Assembly (NCBI GenBank): GCA_000806155.1
Contig: JWKX01000007.1
Location: forward strand, 1-64,000
Origin: an archaeon GW2011_AR18
Lineage (GTDB): Archaea; Nanobdellota; Nanobdellia; SCGC-AAA011-G17; GW2011-AR18
DNA: 64,000 nucleotides
Reading direction: 5' to 3'
Below, in pieces: positions 43,227 to 50,995 of this stretch. The notes below the pieces were generated by a model. It was not told where the DNA came from. It made no database searches and saw nothing but the letters and a program-made list of their open reading frames with translations. Positions within the stretch are counted from its first letter, which is position 1; the number at the start of each line of letters is the position of its first letter. The position numbers and the translations under genes are program-made.

Positions 43227-46200
43227 ATGAGTGAGAAAAAAAATGAGGGAATTATTATAGCTGAACAGCTAAGACCTATTGAGAAGCTTGCAGTCGAAGG
43301 ACCTAAAGTTAAAGTTACTGAAAATCAGCTTAAGGTTATGGCTAATAAATATTTGAGGGGAGATTCTGTTGAACTCTGGTTGAGACGTATTGCAAGGAAT
43401 ATTGCTTTGGCAGAGTTATTATATGATAATGGTATTACTAAAGACGAAATTTTGAAAGGTGTTTCTCATAAAATAATAAATTTAGAAAATGATGAAAAAA
43501 ACAAAATAATTTTACTACAAGATCAATTAATGAATAATGATGAAAGGTGGAAAAATTTTTATATTTTTGAAGAAAATTTATCAAGAATTGCATCTCAGAA
43601 TATTATTGCAACAAAATTATTAAAAGATAAGGAAGAAGAATTCTATTCTATACTATCTAATTTTGATTTCTTGCCTAACTCTCCTTGTCTGATGAATGCT
43701 GGTAGAGAATTGCAGATGCTTCATGCTTGTTTTGTTATTCCAGTTCCAGATTCTATTGAAGGAATTTACAAGGCTGTTATGGCACAAGCTCTTATCCAGA
43801 AATCTGGTGGCGGTACTGGTTTTGCATTTTCTAGAATAAGACCTGAAAATGATGTTGTTAAATCTACTAAAGGTATTGCTTCTGGTCCTATGTCTTTTAT
43901 AAAACTTTTTGATGTCTCTACAGATGTTGTTAAACAGGGTTCAACTCGTCGTGGTGCTAATATGGGTATATTATATTATAAACATCCTGATATTAGAAAA
44001 TTTATTACTTCAAAATCTAAGGATAGAGGTTTTTTGCAGAATTTCAATATTTCTGTTGCTATAGATAAAGAGTTTATGGATGCTGTTGAAAATGATGGTG
44101 AATTTGATCTTATTAATCCTAAAACTAATAAGCCTGTGGCAAGAGAAAAAGCCAGGGAGATTTGGGATTTGATAGGTAAATGTGCTTGGGAGACTGGAGA
44201 TCCTGGTTTTGTTGTTATTGATAAAATTAATGAAACTAATTCAAATCCTACTCCAAATTTAGGACAGATAGAAAGTACTAATCCTTGTGTTACTGGTGAT
44301 ACATTAGTTTCTACTGAATTTGGTTTAATTAGGATGGAAGATTTAGTAAATAATTATCCTGAAGGAGGATTAAATATATTAACTGATAATAGAGTTCCTT
44401 TAGAAATTAAAAATTCTAATGGTTCTGTTATGTATATGAAACAAGTAAAAATAAATGGTATTTCTTTTGATAAAATTTCTAGAGCTTTTACTACAGGTGT
44501 TAAAGAAGTTTTCAGAATAGAGACATATTGTGGATTAGAACTTGAAGCAACTGCTGATCATAAACTATTGACTCCAAAAGGTTGGGTTGCTGTTAAAGAT
44601 TTAAATCCAGAAAAACATGAATTATTTATTCAACAAGATGAAGGAACTTTTAACAGGGATATTAAATTGCCTTTCAATGTCGAAAACGATTTTAAAGGAA
44701 AAAATGGTAGATGGTATAATTTAAATCTTCCTGAACAATGGTCTAAAGAACTAGGACAAATTTTAGGATGGTTAATAGGTGATGGTTGGTTAAGAATTGG
44801 TGATAAAGATTGTCGTGTAGGTTTTACTTTCGGTAAATCAGATGAAGAAGTATTAAATTATTTAAAGCCTTTAATAAATAAATTTTATGGTAAAGAAATT
44901 AAGGAAGTTAAGAGAAAACGTAATACTAAACATCTTTCTTATCACTCTAAATATTTTGTTGATTTCTTTCATAAGTTAGGTGTTAAGCATGTTGATGCAC
45001 AATATAAAACAGTGCCAAAATCTATTTTCACTGCGAATAAGGAAGCAGTAATTGGATTTTTACAAGGATTATTCACATCTGATGGTACTGTTAATTTTAA
45101 TAAAGAAAATTCAACTTCATATATTAGATTAACTTCAAAATCTGAAAGATTATTGAAAGAAGTACAATTATTGCTTTTGAATTTAGGCATAACCTCTAAC
45201 ATATTTGATAGATCAAGAGAATATAGAGAAGGTTTATTTGAATATGTAAATAGACATGGCGAAATTGTTACTTATAGTTCTGATGGTATTCTATTTGAAT
45301 TGAACATGACTAGAGATAGTATAAAATTTATTGAGAATATTGGATTCTTGTGTGAAAAGAACAAAGAGAAATTAGATAAATTTTACACTAAAGATTTTTA
45401 TTCTCCAGAATTTTCAACACTTATAAAGTCAATAACTCCTATAGGTGAAAAGAAAGTTTACGACTTAACTGAGCCTAGAACATTAAGTTTTGTTACAAAT
45501 GGTTTGTTGTCACTAGATTGTGGTGAACAGCCACTCTTACCTTGGGAACCATGTACTCTAGGAAGCATTAATTTATCTAATCATCTTAAAACAGTAGATG
45601 GAAAAACTGTTGTTGATTATGAAAAATTAAAAAGAACAGCAAGAACAGCTACTAATTTTTTAGACAATGTTGTAGATATAAGCAACTATGCATTACCAGA
45701 AATAGAATACATTTCAAAAAGCAACAGGCGTATTGGTCTTGGTGTTATGGGTTGGGCTGAGATGCTTATTAAATTAGGTATTCCTTATGATAGTGTTGAA
45801 GCTATTACTCTAGGTGAGGAGCTTATGGCTTTCATTAATGCAACTTCTTTAGAGATGTCTGAACAGTTGGCTGAGAAGCGTGGAGTGTTCTTCAATTGGA
45901 AAGATAGTATCTATGATGAATCTGGTAAATTTTTCAGAGGTGTTTCAGGTCATCCTAGAAATTGTGCAAGAACAACTATTGCTCCTACTGGAACTATTGC
46001 AATTACAGCTGGATTACAAGGCAGTGGTATTGAACCGTTCTTTGCTATTGTTTACAAGAGATATCAGGCTGAAGCTGTTGATGCTTTGAAGAAGGGTGAA
46101 GAGCCAGATGAGAAATATGTTTATTACGAAACTATTCCTTTATTCGAGGAAGTCGCTAAAGCTAATAATTGGTTTGGTCTTGATAAGATCAGTTTGTTTA

Positions 46201-46982
46201 AAAAAATTGTTGACAACCATGGTTCTCTTAAGGGCTTGAAAGAAATTCCTATGAATTTACAAAAAGTATTTACTTGTGCTCAGGATACTCACTGGAAGAC
46301 TCATATTGACCATCAGGCTGCTTTCCAGAAATCTGTTGATAATGCAGTTTCTAAGACTATTAACATGTCTAACTCTGTTACTGTTCAGGATATTCAGGAA
46401 GCTTACAAGTATGCATATACTGCTGGTTGTAAAGGAGTTACAGTTTACAGAGATGGTTGTAAAGAAGTTCAGGTATTGAATGCTGGTAATTCATCTAAGC
46501 AGAAAGAGACTGACTTCTCTCAGGGTGTCTCTTCTGATTATTATGAAGTACAGACTGGTTATGGAACATTGCATGTAAATATTGTTCATGACAATAAAGG
46601 TCCATCAAGGATTTTTGCATCAATACCTCCAATAGGAACTGAACTTAGTAGTTTGACTTCTGTTTTAGGTATTTTCATGTCTAAAGCTATTCAGTCTGGA
46701 TATGATCCTAAGAAAGCTATAAAACACTTGAATTCAGCTAAGGGTGACAAGCCTATTGGTTTCGGTCCTAACCGTGTTGATTCAATTCCTCATGCATTAG
46801 CTATTGCATTGAAGAGGCATCTAGAAAAAACTGGTAAATTAGCTAAAGGTGATACTAAATTAACTGAAGTCAAGGAAGTCAAGAAAGAACACTGTCCTCA
46901 ATGTTATAGTTCAAATGTTCAGTACATCAGTGGTTGTTCAGAACCTACATGTAATGACTGCGGCTATAGCAAGTGCAGTTAA
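43227..46982 (+). CDS. nrdJ: Class II (B12-dependent) ribonucleotide reductase with an intein
   Basis: A 1251-residue precursor; removing the 411-residue intein leaves 840. The extein shows LPNSPCLMNAG (a redox Cys), SGGGTGFAFSRIRP, the active-site motif NPCGEQPLLP (split), APTGTIAITAGLQGSGIEPFF, and a C-terminal TSCPD-like domain with zinc/redox cysteines (CPQC...CNDCGYSKC). It reduces ribonucleotides to deoxyribonucleotides using adenosylcobalamin. No class I small subunit is needed. It lies between nrdR and thioredoxin. The intein interrupts the Cys of NPCGEQ, the thiyl-radical residue in this family. Confidence 0.93.
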   Translation: MSEKKNEGIIIAEQLRPIEKLAVEGPKVKVTENQLKVMANKYLRGDSVELWLRRIARNIALAELLYDNGITKDEILKGVSHKIINLENDEKNKIILLQDQLMNNDERWKNFYIFEENLSRIASQNIIATKLLKDKEEEFYSILSNFDFLPNSPCLMNAGRELQMLHACFVIPVPDSIEGIYKAVMAQALIQKSGGGTGFAFSRIRPENDVVKSTKGIASGPMSFIKLFDVSTDVVKQGSTRRGANMGILYYKHPDIRKFITSKSKDRGFLQNFNISVAIDKEFMDAVENDGEFDLINPKTNKPVAREKAREIWDLIGKCAWETGDPGFVVIDKINETNSNPTPNLGQIESTNPCVTGDTLVSTEFGLIRMEDLVNNYPEGGLNILTDNRVPLEIKNSNGSVMYMKQVKINGISFDKISRAFTTGVKEVFRIETYCGLELEATADHKLLTPKGWVAVKDLNPEKHELFIQQDEGTFNRDIKLPFNVENDFKGKNGRWYNLNLPEQWSKELGQILGWLIGDGWLRIGDKDCRVGFTFGKSDEEVLNYLKPLINKFYGKEIKEVKRKRNTKHLSYHSKYFVDFFHKLGVKHVDAQYKTVPKSIFTANKEAVIGFLQGLFTSDGTVNFNKENSTSYIRLTSKSERLLKEVQLLLLNLGITSNIFDRSREYREGLFEYVNRHGEIVTYSSDGILFELNMTRDSIKFIENIGFLCEKNKEKLDKFYTKDFYSPEFSTLIKSITPIGEKKVYDLTEPRTLSFVTNGLLSLDCGEQPLLPWEPCTLGSINLSNHLKTVDGKTVVDYEKLKRTARTATNFLDNVVDISNYALPEIEYISKSNRRIGLGVMGWAEMLIKLGIPYDSVEAITLGEELMAFINATSLEMSEQLAEKRGVFFNWKDSIYDESGKFFRGVSGHPRNCARTTIAPTGTIAITAGLQGSGIEPFFAIVYKRYQAEAVDALKKGEEPDEKYVYYETIPLFEEVAKANNWFGLDKISLFKKIVDNHGSLKGLKEIPMNLQKVFTCAQDTHWKTHIDHQAAFQKSVDNAVSKTINMSNSVTVQDIQEAYKYAYTAGCKGVTVYRDGCKEVQVLNAGNSSKQKETDFSQGVSSDYYEVQTGYGTLHVNIVHDNKGPSRIFASIPPIGTELSSLTSVLGIFMSKAIQSGYDPKKAIKHLNSAKGDKPIGFGPNRVDSIPHALAIALKRHLEKTGKLAKGDTKLTEVKEVKKEHCPQCYSSNVQYISGCSEPTCNDCGYSKCS
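44286..45518 (+). mobile_element. Intein in ribonucleotide reductase, with LAGLIDADG endonuclease
   Basis: Residues 354-764 (411 aa). It starts with Cys1 (CVTGDTLVSTEFG, block A); block B is TADHKLLTPKGW. The endonuclease motifs are LGWLIGDGW and LQGLFTSDG, so it is a two-motif LAGLIDADG homing intein. The end VYDLTEPRTLSFVTNGLLSLD is followed by Cys+1 of CGEQ. The last residue is Asp instead of Asn, the penultimate is Leu instead of His, and the block F His is absent. Splicing may therefore be slow or use a variant route. Confidence 0.92.
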
Positions 46983-47043
46983 TTTTTTTATTATTTAGTT
47001 CTAATTGCAAAATCTTTAAATATAATAAAATAATCTTATTTTT

Positions 47044-47781
47044 ATGCTAGAATTAAATGACGATAATTTTGATAAGGAAGTTTTGAAATCTGATAAACCT
47101 GTTGTTGTAGATTTCTGGGCTGAATGGTGTGTAGATATAGATACTGAAATACTTAGAGCTGACAATTTAATATCTAAAGCAAAGGATATAAAAAACAATG
47201 ATGTATTATTGACATTTGATGGAAAGAATATTGTGCCTGATTATGTTAAAAAATCTTTTACATCTAATATTTTAGGGCATTGTAAAGAGATAACTACAAT
47301 ATCTAATAAAAAAATCAAAGTTACTGATGAGCATGAATTCTTCACCAAAGATGGTTGGAAAGCTGCTTCATATTTAAATGTAAATGATAAAGTTGCTGTA
47401 TTTTCAGATGGTAAAGAATCTTGTAATGAATTGCCTAATGCATTAATATGGGATAATATTTTAGAAGTCAAAGAAATTTATCTAGAATCTGTTCAGAAGA
47501 TTTCTATGCAGAATAATCATAATTTTATTGCTAATGGGTTTTTAGCTCATAATTGTGGCCCTTGTAAAGCTATGGCTCCTGTTTTTGAAGAATTATCTAA
47601 AGAGATGAAAGATGTTAAGTTCGCTAAGATTAATGTTGATGATCATCCTGAATTAGCTTCTACTTATGGTGTTATGGGCATTCCTAACTTTGTTGTTTTT
47701 AAGGATGGTGATGTTTTAGGTAATATTGTTGGTTCTATGCCTAAATCTAGTTTTAAGGATGAAATTAAGAAATTAATTTAA
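47044..47781 (+). CDS. trxA: Thioredoxin interrupted by a mini-intein
   Basis: A 245-residue precursor. Residues 1-28 (ending PVVVDFWAEW) and 171-245 (starting CGPCKAMAPVFEEL) join to a normal 103-residue thioredoxin with the WCGPC site and the cis-proline loop GIPNFV. The insert of 142 residues lies between W28 and the catalytic Cys. The enzyme reduces disulfides in the cytoplasm and is the expected reductant of the class II ribonucleotide reductase encoded 61 bases upstream. The unspliced precursor lacks an intact active site. Confidence 0.95.
   Translation: MLELNDDNFDKEVLKSDKPVVVDFWAEWCVDIDTEILRADNLISKAKDIKNNDVLLTFDGKNIVPDYVKKSFTSNILGHCKEITTISNKKIKVTDEHEFFTKDGWKAASYLNVNDKVAVFSDGKESCNELPNALIWDNILEVKEIYLESVQKISMQNNHNFIANGFLAHNCGPCKAMAPVFEELSKEMKDVKFAKINVDDHPELASTYGVMGIPNFVVFKDGDVLGNIVGSMPKSSFKDEIKKLI
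47128..47553 (+). mobile_element. Mini-intein in thioredoxin, at the catalytic cysteine
   Basis: Residues 29-170 (142 aa). Starts with Cys1 (CVDIDTEILRADN), has a block B TDEHEFFTKDGW (TxxH), and ends NNHNFIANGFLAHN followed by Cys+1, so the block F His, penultimate His and terminal Asn are all present. There is no endonuclease domain. The +1 residue is the nucleophilic Cys of WCGPC. Two extra cysteines inside (GHCKE, ESCNE) could form disulfides with the splice-site cysteines. Splicing looks competent. Confidence 0.95.
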
Positions 47782-47979
47782 CAAGTCATTTAATGTTCCA
47801 ATTCTTGGTTTTTTTGGTAATACTATATTTGTTTTCCTTCTTGTTATTATCTCAGGTACAATATTTATCCAGTATTCTATTCTCTCAATATATTCATCTT
47901 TTTCTATTTCTTCTGATGGGGGATTATATTGCCTTGATGAATCTTCTCTATATATTCTTTTGTTATTGCATTCATACAT
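47773..47979 (-). CDS. Small hypothetical protein
   Basis: A 68-residue, charged, helical protein. The middle reads SEEIEKDEYIERIEYWINIVPEI and the end is PRIGTLNDLLN. No signal or motif. It overlaps the 3' end of the thioredoxin gene on the opposite strand by nine bases and is one base from the next small ORF. Function unknown. Confidence 0.45.
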   Translation of the reverse strand: MYECNNKRIYREDSSRQYNPPSEEIEKDEYIERIEYWINIVPEIITRRKTNIVLPKKPRIGTLNDLLN

Positions 47980-47980
47980 T

Positions 47981-48181
47981 TTAGTTTGGTATGTCTGGGG
48001 TTCTTTTGATTATCTCTTCTAATTCTTCTTCATCTATTTCAGATGGTATCCATGTAAATTGATCTGTCGGTTCTCTTATTTTTTCTGGGTTTATTTCTTT
48101 CTCCCAATCTCTTACTCTTGGTTTTTTTGCTGGTGTATAAAATGTTTCAGGCATATGATATTGTGTATAACTATTTTCCAT
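47981..48181 (-). CDS. Small hypothetical protein
   Basis: A 66-residue protein with a charged, acidic C-terminal half (PSEIDEEELEEIIKRTPDIPN) and an N-terminal Tyr/His-rich stretch. One base separates it from the 68-residue ORF, so the two are probably one transcript. The start is in an AT-rich region upstream of the divergent AAT-like gene. Function unknown. Confidence 0.45.
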   Translation of the reverse strand: MENSYTQYHMPETFYTPAKKPRVRDWEKEINPEKIREPTDQFTWIPSEIDEEELEEIIKRTPDIPN

Positions 48182-48231
48182 GATTTTGTTAAATACTAAA
48201 ACTTTAAAAAGCTGTTTCTTAGGTTATTTTT

Positions 48232-49248
48232 ATGTCTGGTTTTCCATTTATTGAGGTTTCTGGTGATTATTATGATATTGGCTTTCAGATTGGTTCTAGG
48301 TTTAAAAAACAATTCAAAAAAGCTCTCTCATTTAACTTTAAGGCTCTTAAGAACAGTTCTAAAGACATTGATTATTTCATTGATTTATCATCTAAAGATC
48401 TTGTTTTCACTAAAAAATATTTTCCTCATCTTATTAATGAGATTAAAGGCATGGCTGATGGTTCTGGTGTTGATTCTGATTTATTATGGCTTCTTAATGA
48501 TGAAGATATCCTTCTTGATTCAGTTACAAAATGCACTACTATAGTCTCTAGAAGGAATGATAATATTTTTTTATATCATAATGAAGATTTTTATTCTGAT
48601 TTTATTGATAATATGTATGTCTTTAAAGTTAATTTAAATAATAAAATAAAAATACTAGGTTTGAATTATGCTGGCCTAATTCTTGGTTCTTCTACATCTT
48701 TGAACTCTTTTGGTCTGATTCAGTGTATTAATTCTGTATATCATAATAGTTTCAAAAGAGGGATTCCTAAGAATATTATTTCTCGTGCTGTTATGGAATC
48801 GAAATCATTGAATGAGGCAGTTAGAATTATAAGTAATAAAAATTCCGGTTCTGGTTACAATCATGTTCTTGTTAAGGATAATAAGATTTTTGATGTTGAA
48901 TCTATTGGTAGTGATTCTAAAGTTTTTGATATAAGATCAAGTTCATATCTTCATACTAATCATTATTTATATAGTAAGTTTGATAAGGATGCAGAGAATA
49001 TTCCATCATCTGTTTCACGTTATGATAATGCTTTATCACTGCTGAAATATTCTATGCCATTGGATCATGGTAAGATAATATCTGTTCTTAGTTCTCATGA
49101 TGGTTCAGGTACTATATGCAGGCATAGGTCTCGTAAGCTTCCAGAATCTACTATTGCATCTATTATTGTTGACTCTAATAATCTTAAATTATATCTCTCT
49201 AAAGGTTATAGGTGTAGGAGTAGGATTTATGATGGGTATTCAATGTAG
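48232..49248 (+). CDS. Peptidase C45/acyltransferase (AAT family)
   Basis: A 338-residue Ntn-hydrolase of the acyl-CoA:6-aminopenicillanate acyltransferase type. The start FIEVSGDYYDIGFQIGSRF is the family signature; Cys in KCTT near residue 101 is the catalytic, self-processing residue, followed by YHNEDFYSDF near 121 and SLNSFGLIQCIN near 155. Members cleave amide bonds in acylated amines, but archaeal substrates are unknown. No signal peptide. It is followed after 35 bases by a THUMP-domain gene. Confidence 0.82.
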   Translation: MSGFPFIEVSGDYYDIGFQIGSRFKKQFKKALSFNFKALKNSSKDIDYFIDLSSKDLVFTKKYFPHLINEIKGMADGSGVDSDLLWLLNDEDILLDSVTKCTTIVSRRNDNIFLYHNEDFYSDFIDNMYVFKVNLNNKIKILGLNYAGLILGSSTSLNSFGLIQCINSVYHNSFKRGIPKNIISRAVMESKSLNEAVRIISNKNSGSGYNHVLVKDNKIFDVESIGSDSKVFDIRSSSYLHTNHYLYSKFDKDAENIPSSVSRYDNALSLLKYSMPLDHGKIISVLSSHDGSGTICRHRSRKLPESTIASIIVDSNNLKLYLSKGYRCRSRIYDGYSM

Positions 49249-49283
49249 TTAATCTTATTAAACTTCTATTTATTCTTATTTTT

Positions 49284-50042
49284 ATGTACTTGATAACTAT
49301 TGGGGAAATTTTCCTTAAAGGTAAGAATCGTAATGTTTTTCAGAAACGTTTATTGAAGAATATTAAATCTGCTTTGAATATTGATAACTCTAAGATTAAA
49401 GACTTGAGGAATAGGATTATGGTGCTTAGTGATGATTGTTCTAATCTTAAATATGTTTTTGGTATTAATTCTTTTTTCAAAGTTAATGAGTGTTCTTTTG
49501 ATAATATTAACTTGACAGCATTGTCTTTTATTTCTGACGAAAAAACTTTTCGTATATCTGCTAGAAGATTGACTAAAGTTTACAAGCCTTCTCAGGAGAT
49601 TCAGGAGGATGTTGGAGAATTTATTTTAAATAATAAAAATATAAAAGTTGATCTGCATAATCCAGATATTAATATTTTTATAGAGATTATTGGAGACAAG
49701 GCTTATCTATATCATGGATCTGTTAAAGGTCTTGGTGGTCTTCCCGTTGGTATTTCCCCTCATGTTTATATTGATGTTAATGATGAAATAAAGTCTACTG
49801 TTTCAGGTTTTTTGATGATGAAGCGTGGCTGTCCTTTAGTTTTGTCTAAAGATATTTCTTTATTGAAAAAATTTGAGAATGGTTTTTATTTTAAGATTCG
49901 TGATAAGAAAGATGATGATACTATAATCAAGGATGAACTATTAAATGAAATTAAATCTTCTAATGGTTTCACTTTAAGACCTTTGGTAGGTTATTCAGAA
50001 GATGAAGTGATAAAATTATATAATAAGATTAAAGATTTATGA
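49284..50042 (+). CDS. ThiI-like THUMP protein lacking the PP-loop motif
   Basis: A 252-residue protein. The N-terminal ferredoxin-like and THUMP domains (IGEIFLKGKNRNVF, then GLGGLPVG near residue 154) match ThiI, which makes 4-thiouridine in tRNA. Where ThiI has the SGGIDSPVA pyrophosphatase loop, this reads DVNDEIKST, followed by the conserved LMMKRGC. The adenylation motif is therefore gone, and it may now only bind tRNA or regulate. The C-terminal rhodanese is absent. Whether it still acts with a partner is unknown. Confidence 0.65.
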   Translation: MYLITIGEIFLKGKNRNVFQKRLLKNIKSALNIDNSKIKDLRNRIMVLSDDCSNLKYVFGINSFFKVNECSFDNINLTALSFISDEKTFRISARRLTKVYKPSQEIQEDVGEFILNNKNIKVDLHNPDINIFIEIIGDKAYLYHGSVKGLGGLPVGISPHVYIDVNDEIKSTVSGFLMMKRGCPLVLSKDISLLKKFENGFYFKIRDKKDDDTIIKDELLNEIKSSNGFTLRPLVGYSEDEVIKLYNKIKDL

Positions 50043-50432
50043 TTATTTTACAAATTCTACATTAGGCATATTTTTGAATTCTTTATCACCAGTAAGGAAT
50101 TTGAATCCTTCAATTTCTGCGATTTTATAGCCTAATGCATCAATGTAAGAAATATCATTTTTTGTATTGACAAATCTGAATTCTGCTGCTGCAAATATGT
50201 GCTCATCTTTTATATCTATGATATTTGTAATAAAATTATTATATTGATTAATAGCCTCATTTTCTCCATACATTTTTAATAAAAAATAATATACTTCGAA
50301 TAGATTCCATTTTGTAGATGCTAATATATAGTCAAGGAATATTGCATAGTTTTTATTTCCTTTGATTATCTCTATTATCGCATAACTATCTAAAAAATAA
50401 CTTTTCTTTTCTTCTATCATTTTTTTCATCAT
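50043..50432 (-). CDS. PIN-domain toxin (VapC-like)
   Basis: A 129-residue PIN ribonuclease. Asp15 (FLDSYA), Glu in NLFEVYY near 45, Asp in SYIDALGY near 98 and Asp in LTGDKEF near 115 give the four-acid active site. The start may be one of several Met near the N-terminus; as chosen it overlaps the antitoxin by 47 bases. It lies immediately downstream of the AbrB antitoxin on the minus strand. Confidence 0.78.
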   Translation of the reverse strand: MMKKMIEEKKSYFLDSYAIIEIIKGNKNYAIFLDYILASTKWNLFEVYYFLLKMYGENEAINQYNNFITNIIDIKDEHIFAAAEFRFVNTKNDISYIDALGYKIAEIEGFKFLTGDKEFKNMPNVEFVK

Positions 50433-50637
50433 CTTTTCTTAGATCATCCTTAAATTTTTGTGTGTCTATTTTCAAATTTTTTAAGCTGCCAAATGCCTTT
50501 TTGATATTATTTTTCTTCAATACAATTATTTCTATGCTATCTCCTGCTTTTATATTTTCATTTTTTGCTATATCATTTGGTATTATTACACCTAATGAAT
50601 TTCCCCATTCCTTTACTATTGATTCCATTTTTTTCAT
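50386..50637 (-). CDS. AbrB/SpoVT-type antitoxin (VapB-like)
   Basis: An 83-residue protein whose first half (VKEWGNSLGVIIPNDIAKNENIKAGDSIEIIV) is the swapped-hairpin AbrB DNA-binding fold; the Lys/Asp-rich tail should bind the toxin. A TATA-like TTTATATTAG lies about 28 bases upstream and a 14-bp perfect palindrome five bases before the ATG. The PIN toxin gene overlaps its 3' end. This is a complete toxin-antitoxin pair with autorepression likely. Confidence 0.82.
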   Translation of the reverse strand: MKKMESIVKEWGNSLGVIIPNDIAKNENIKAGDSIEIIVLKKNNIKKAFGSLKNLKIDTQKFKDDLRKDDEKNDRRKEKLFFR

Positions 50638-50641
50638 ATAA

Positions 50642-50655
50642 TTATACTAGTATAA
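50642..50655. promoter_or_regulatory. Perfect palindrome before the AbrB-type antitoxin gene
   Basis: TTATACTAGTATAA, a 14-bp perfect palindrome, lies five bases upstream of the antitoxin ATG (50637), between TATA box and start codon. Position fits an autorepressor site. Confidence 0.6.
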
Positions 50656-50672
50656 CTAATATAAATAATCTC

Positions 50673-50888
50673 CTAAAACTCTATAACAACAACAGGATAC
50701 AAACATTCCTCTCTGTATTCATTCCATTCTCTGCATTCAGATTTTAATCCTCCAATTCCATGTTTAACATAGCTTGTTATTGGGCTCTCTACTCTTGTTG
50801 TTGCACAGTTATAGTTCCCTAATGCCAATGTTGCTGCTGTTATTCCTATTGCTAAATTTGTTACTATTTTTTCTAGTTGTTGATTCAT
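50673..50888 (-). CDS. Small protein with one hydrophobic segment
   Basis: A 71-residue protein: a hydrophobic segment at about 7-23, four cysteines (near 28, 52, 62), and a beta-like end VVVIEF. The Cys after GNY could be a lipid-attachment site, but the lipobox is poor. A TATA-like box precedes it. Function unknown. Confidence 0.4.
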   Translation of the reverse strand: MNQQLEKIVTNLAIGITAATLALGNYNCATTRVESPITSYVKHGIGGLKSECREWNEYREECLYPVVVIEF

Positions 50889-50995
50889 AATAAATCACCT
50901 CAGAATATAACTAAGAATTGCTTTTAAAAAGCCTTTAGTAGAATTTTCCGCAAATCTTCCAATAAACTTAAAAATCTTTCATTAATCCTTATTAC

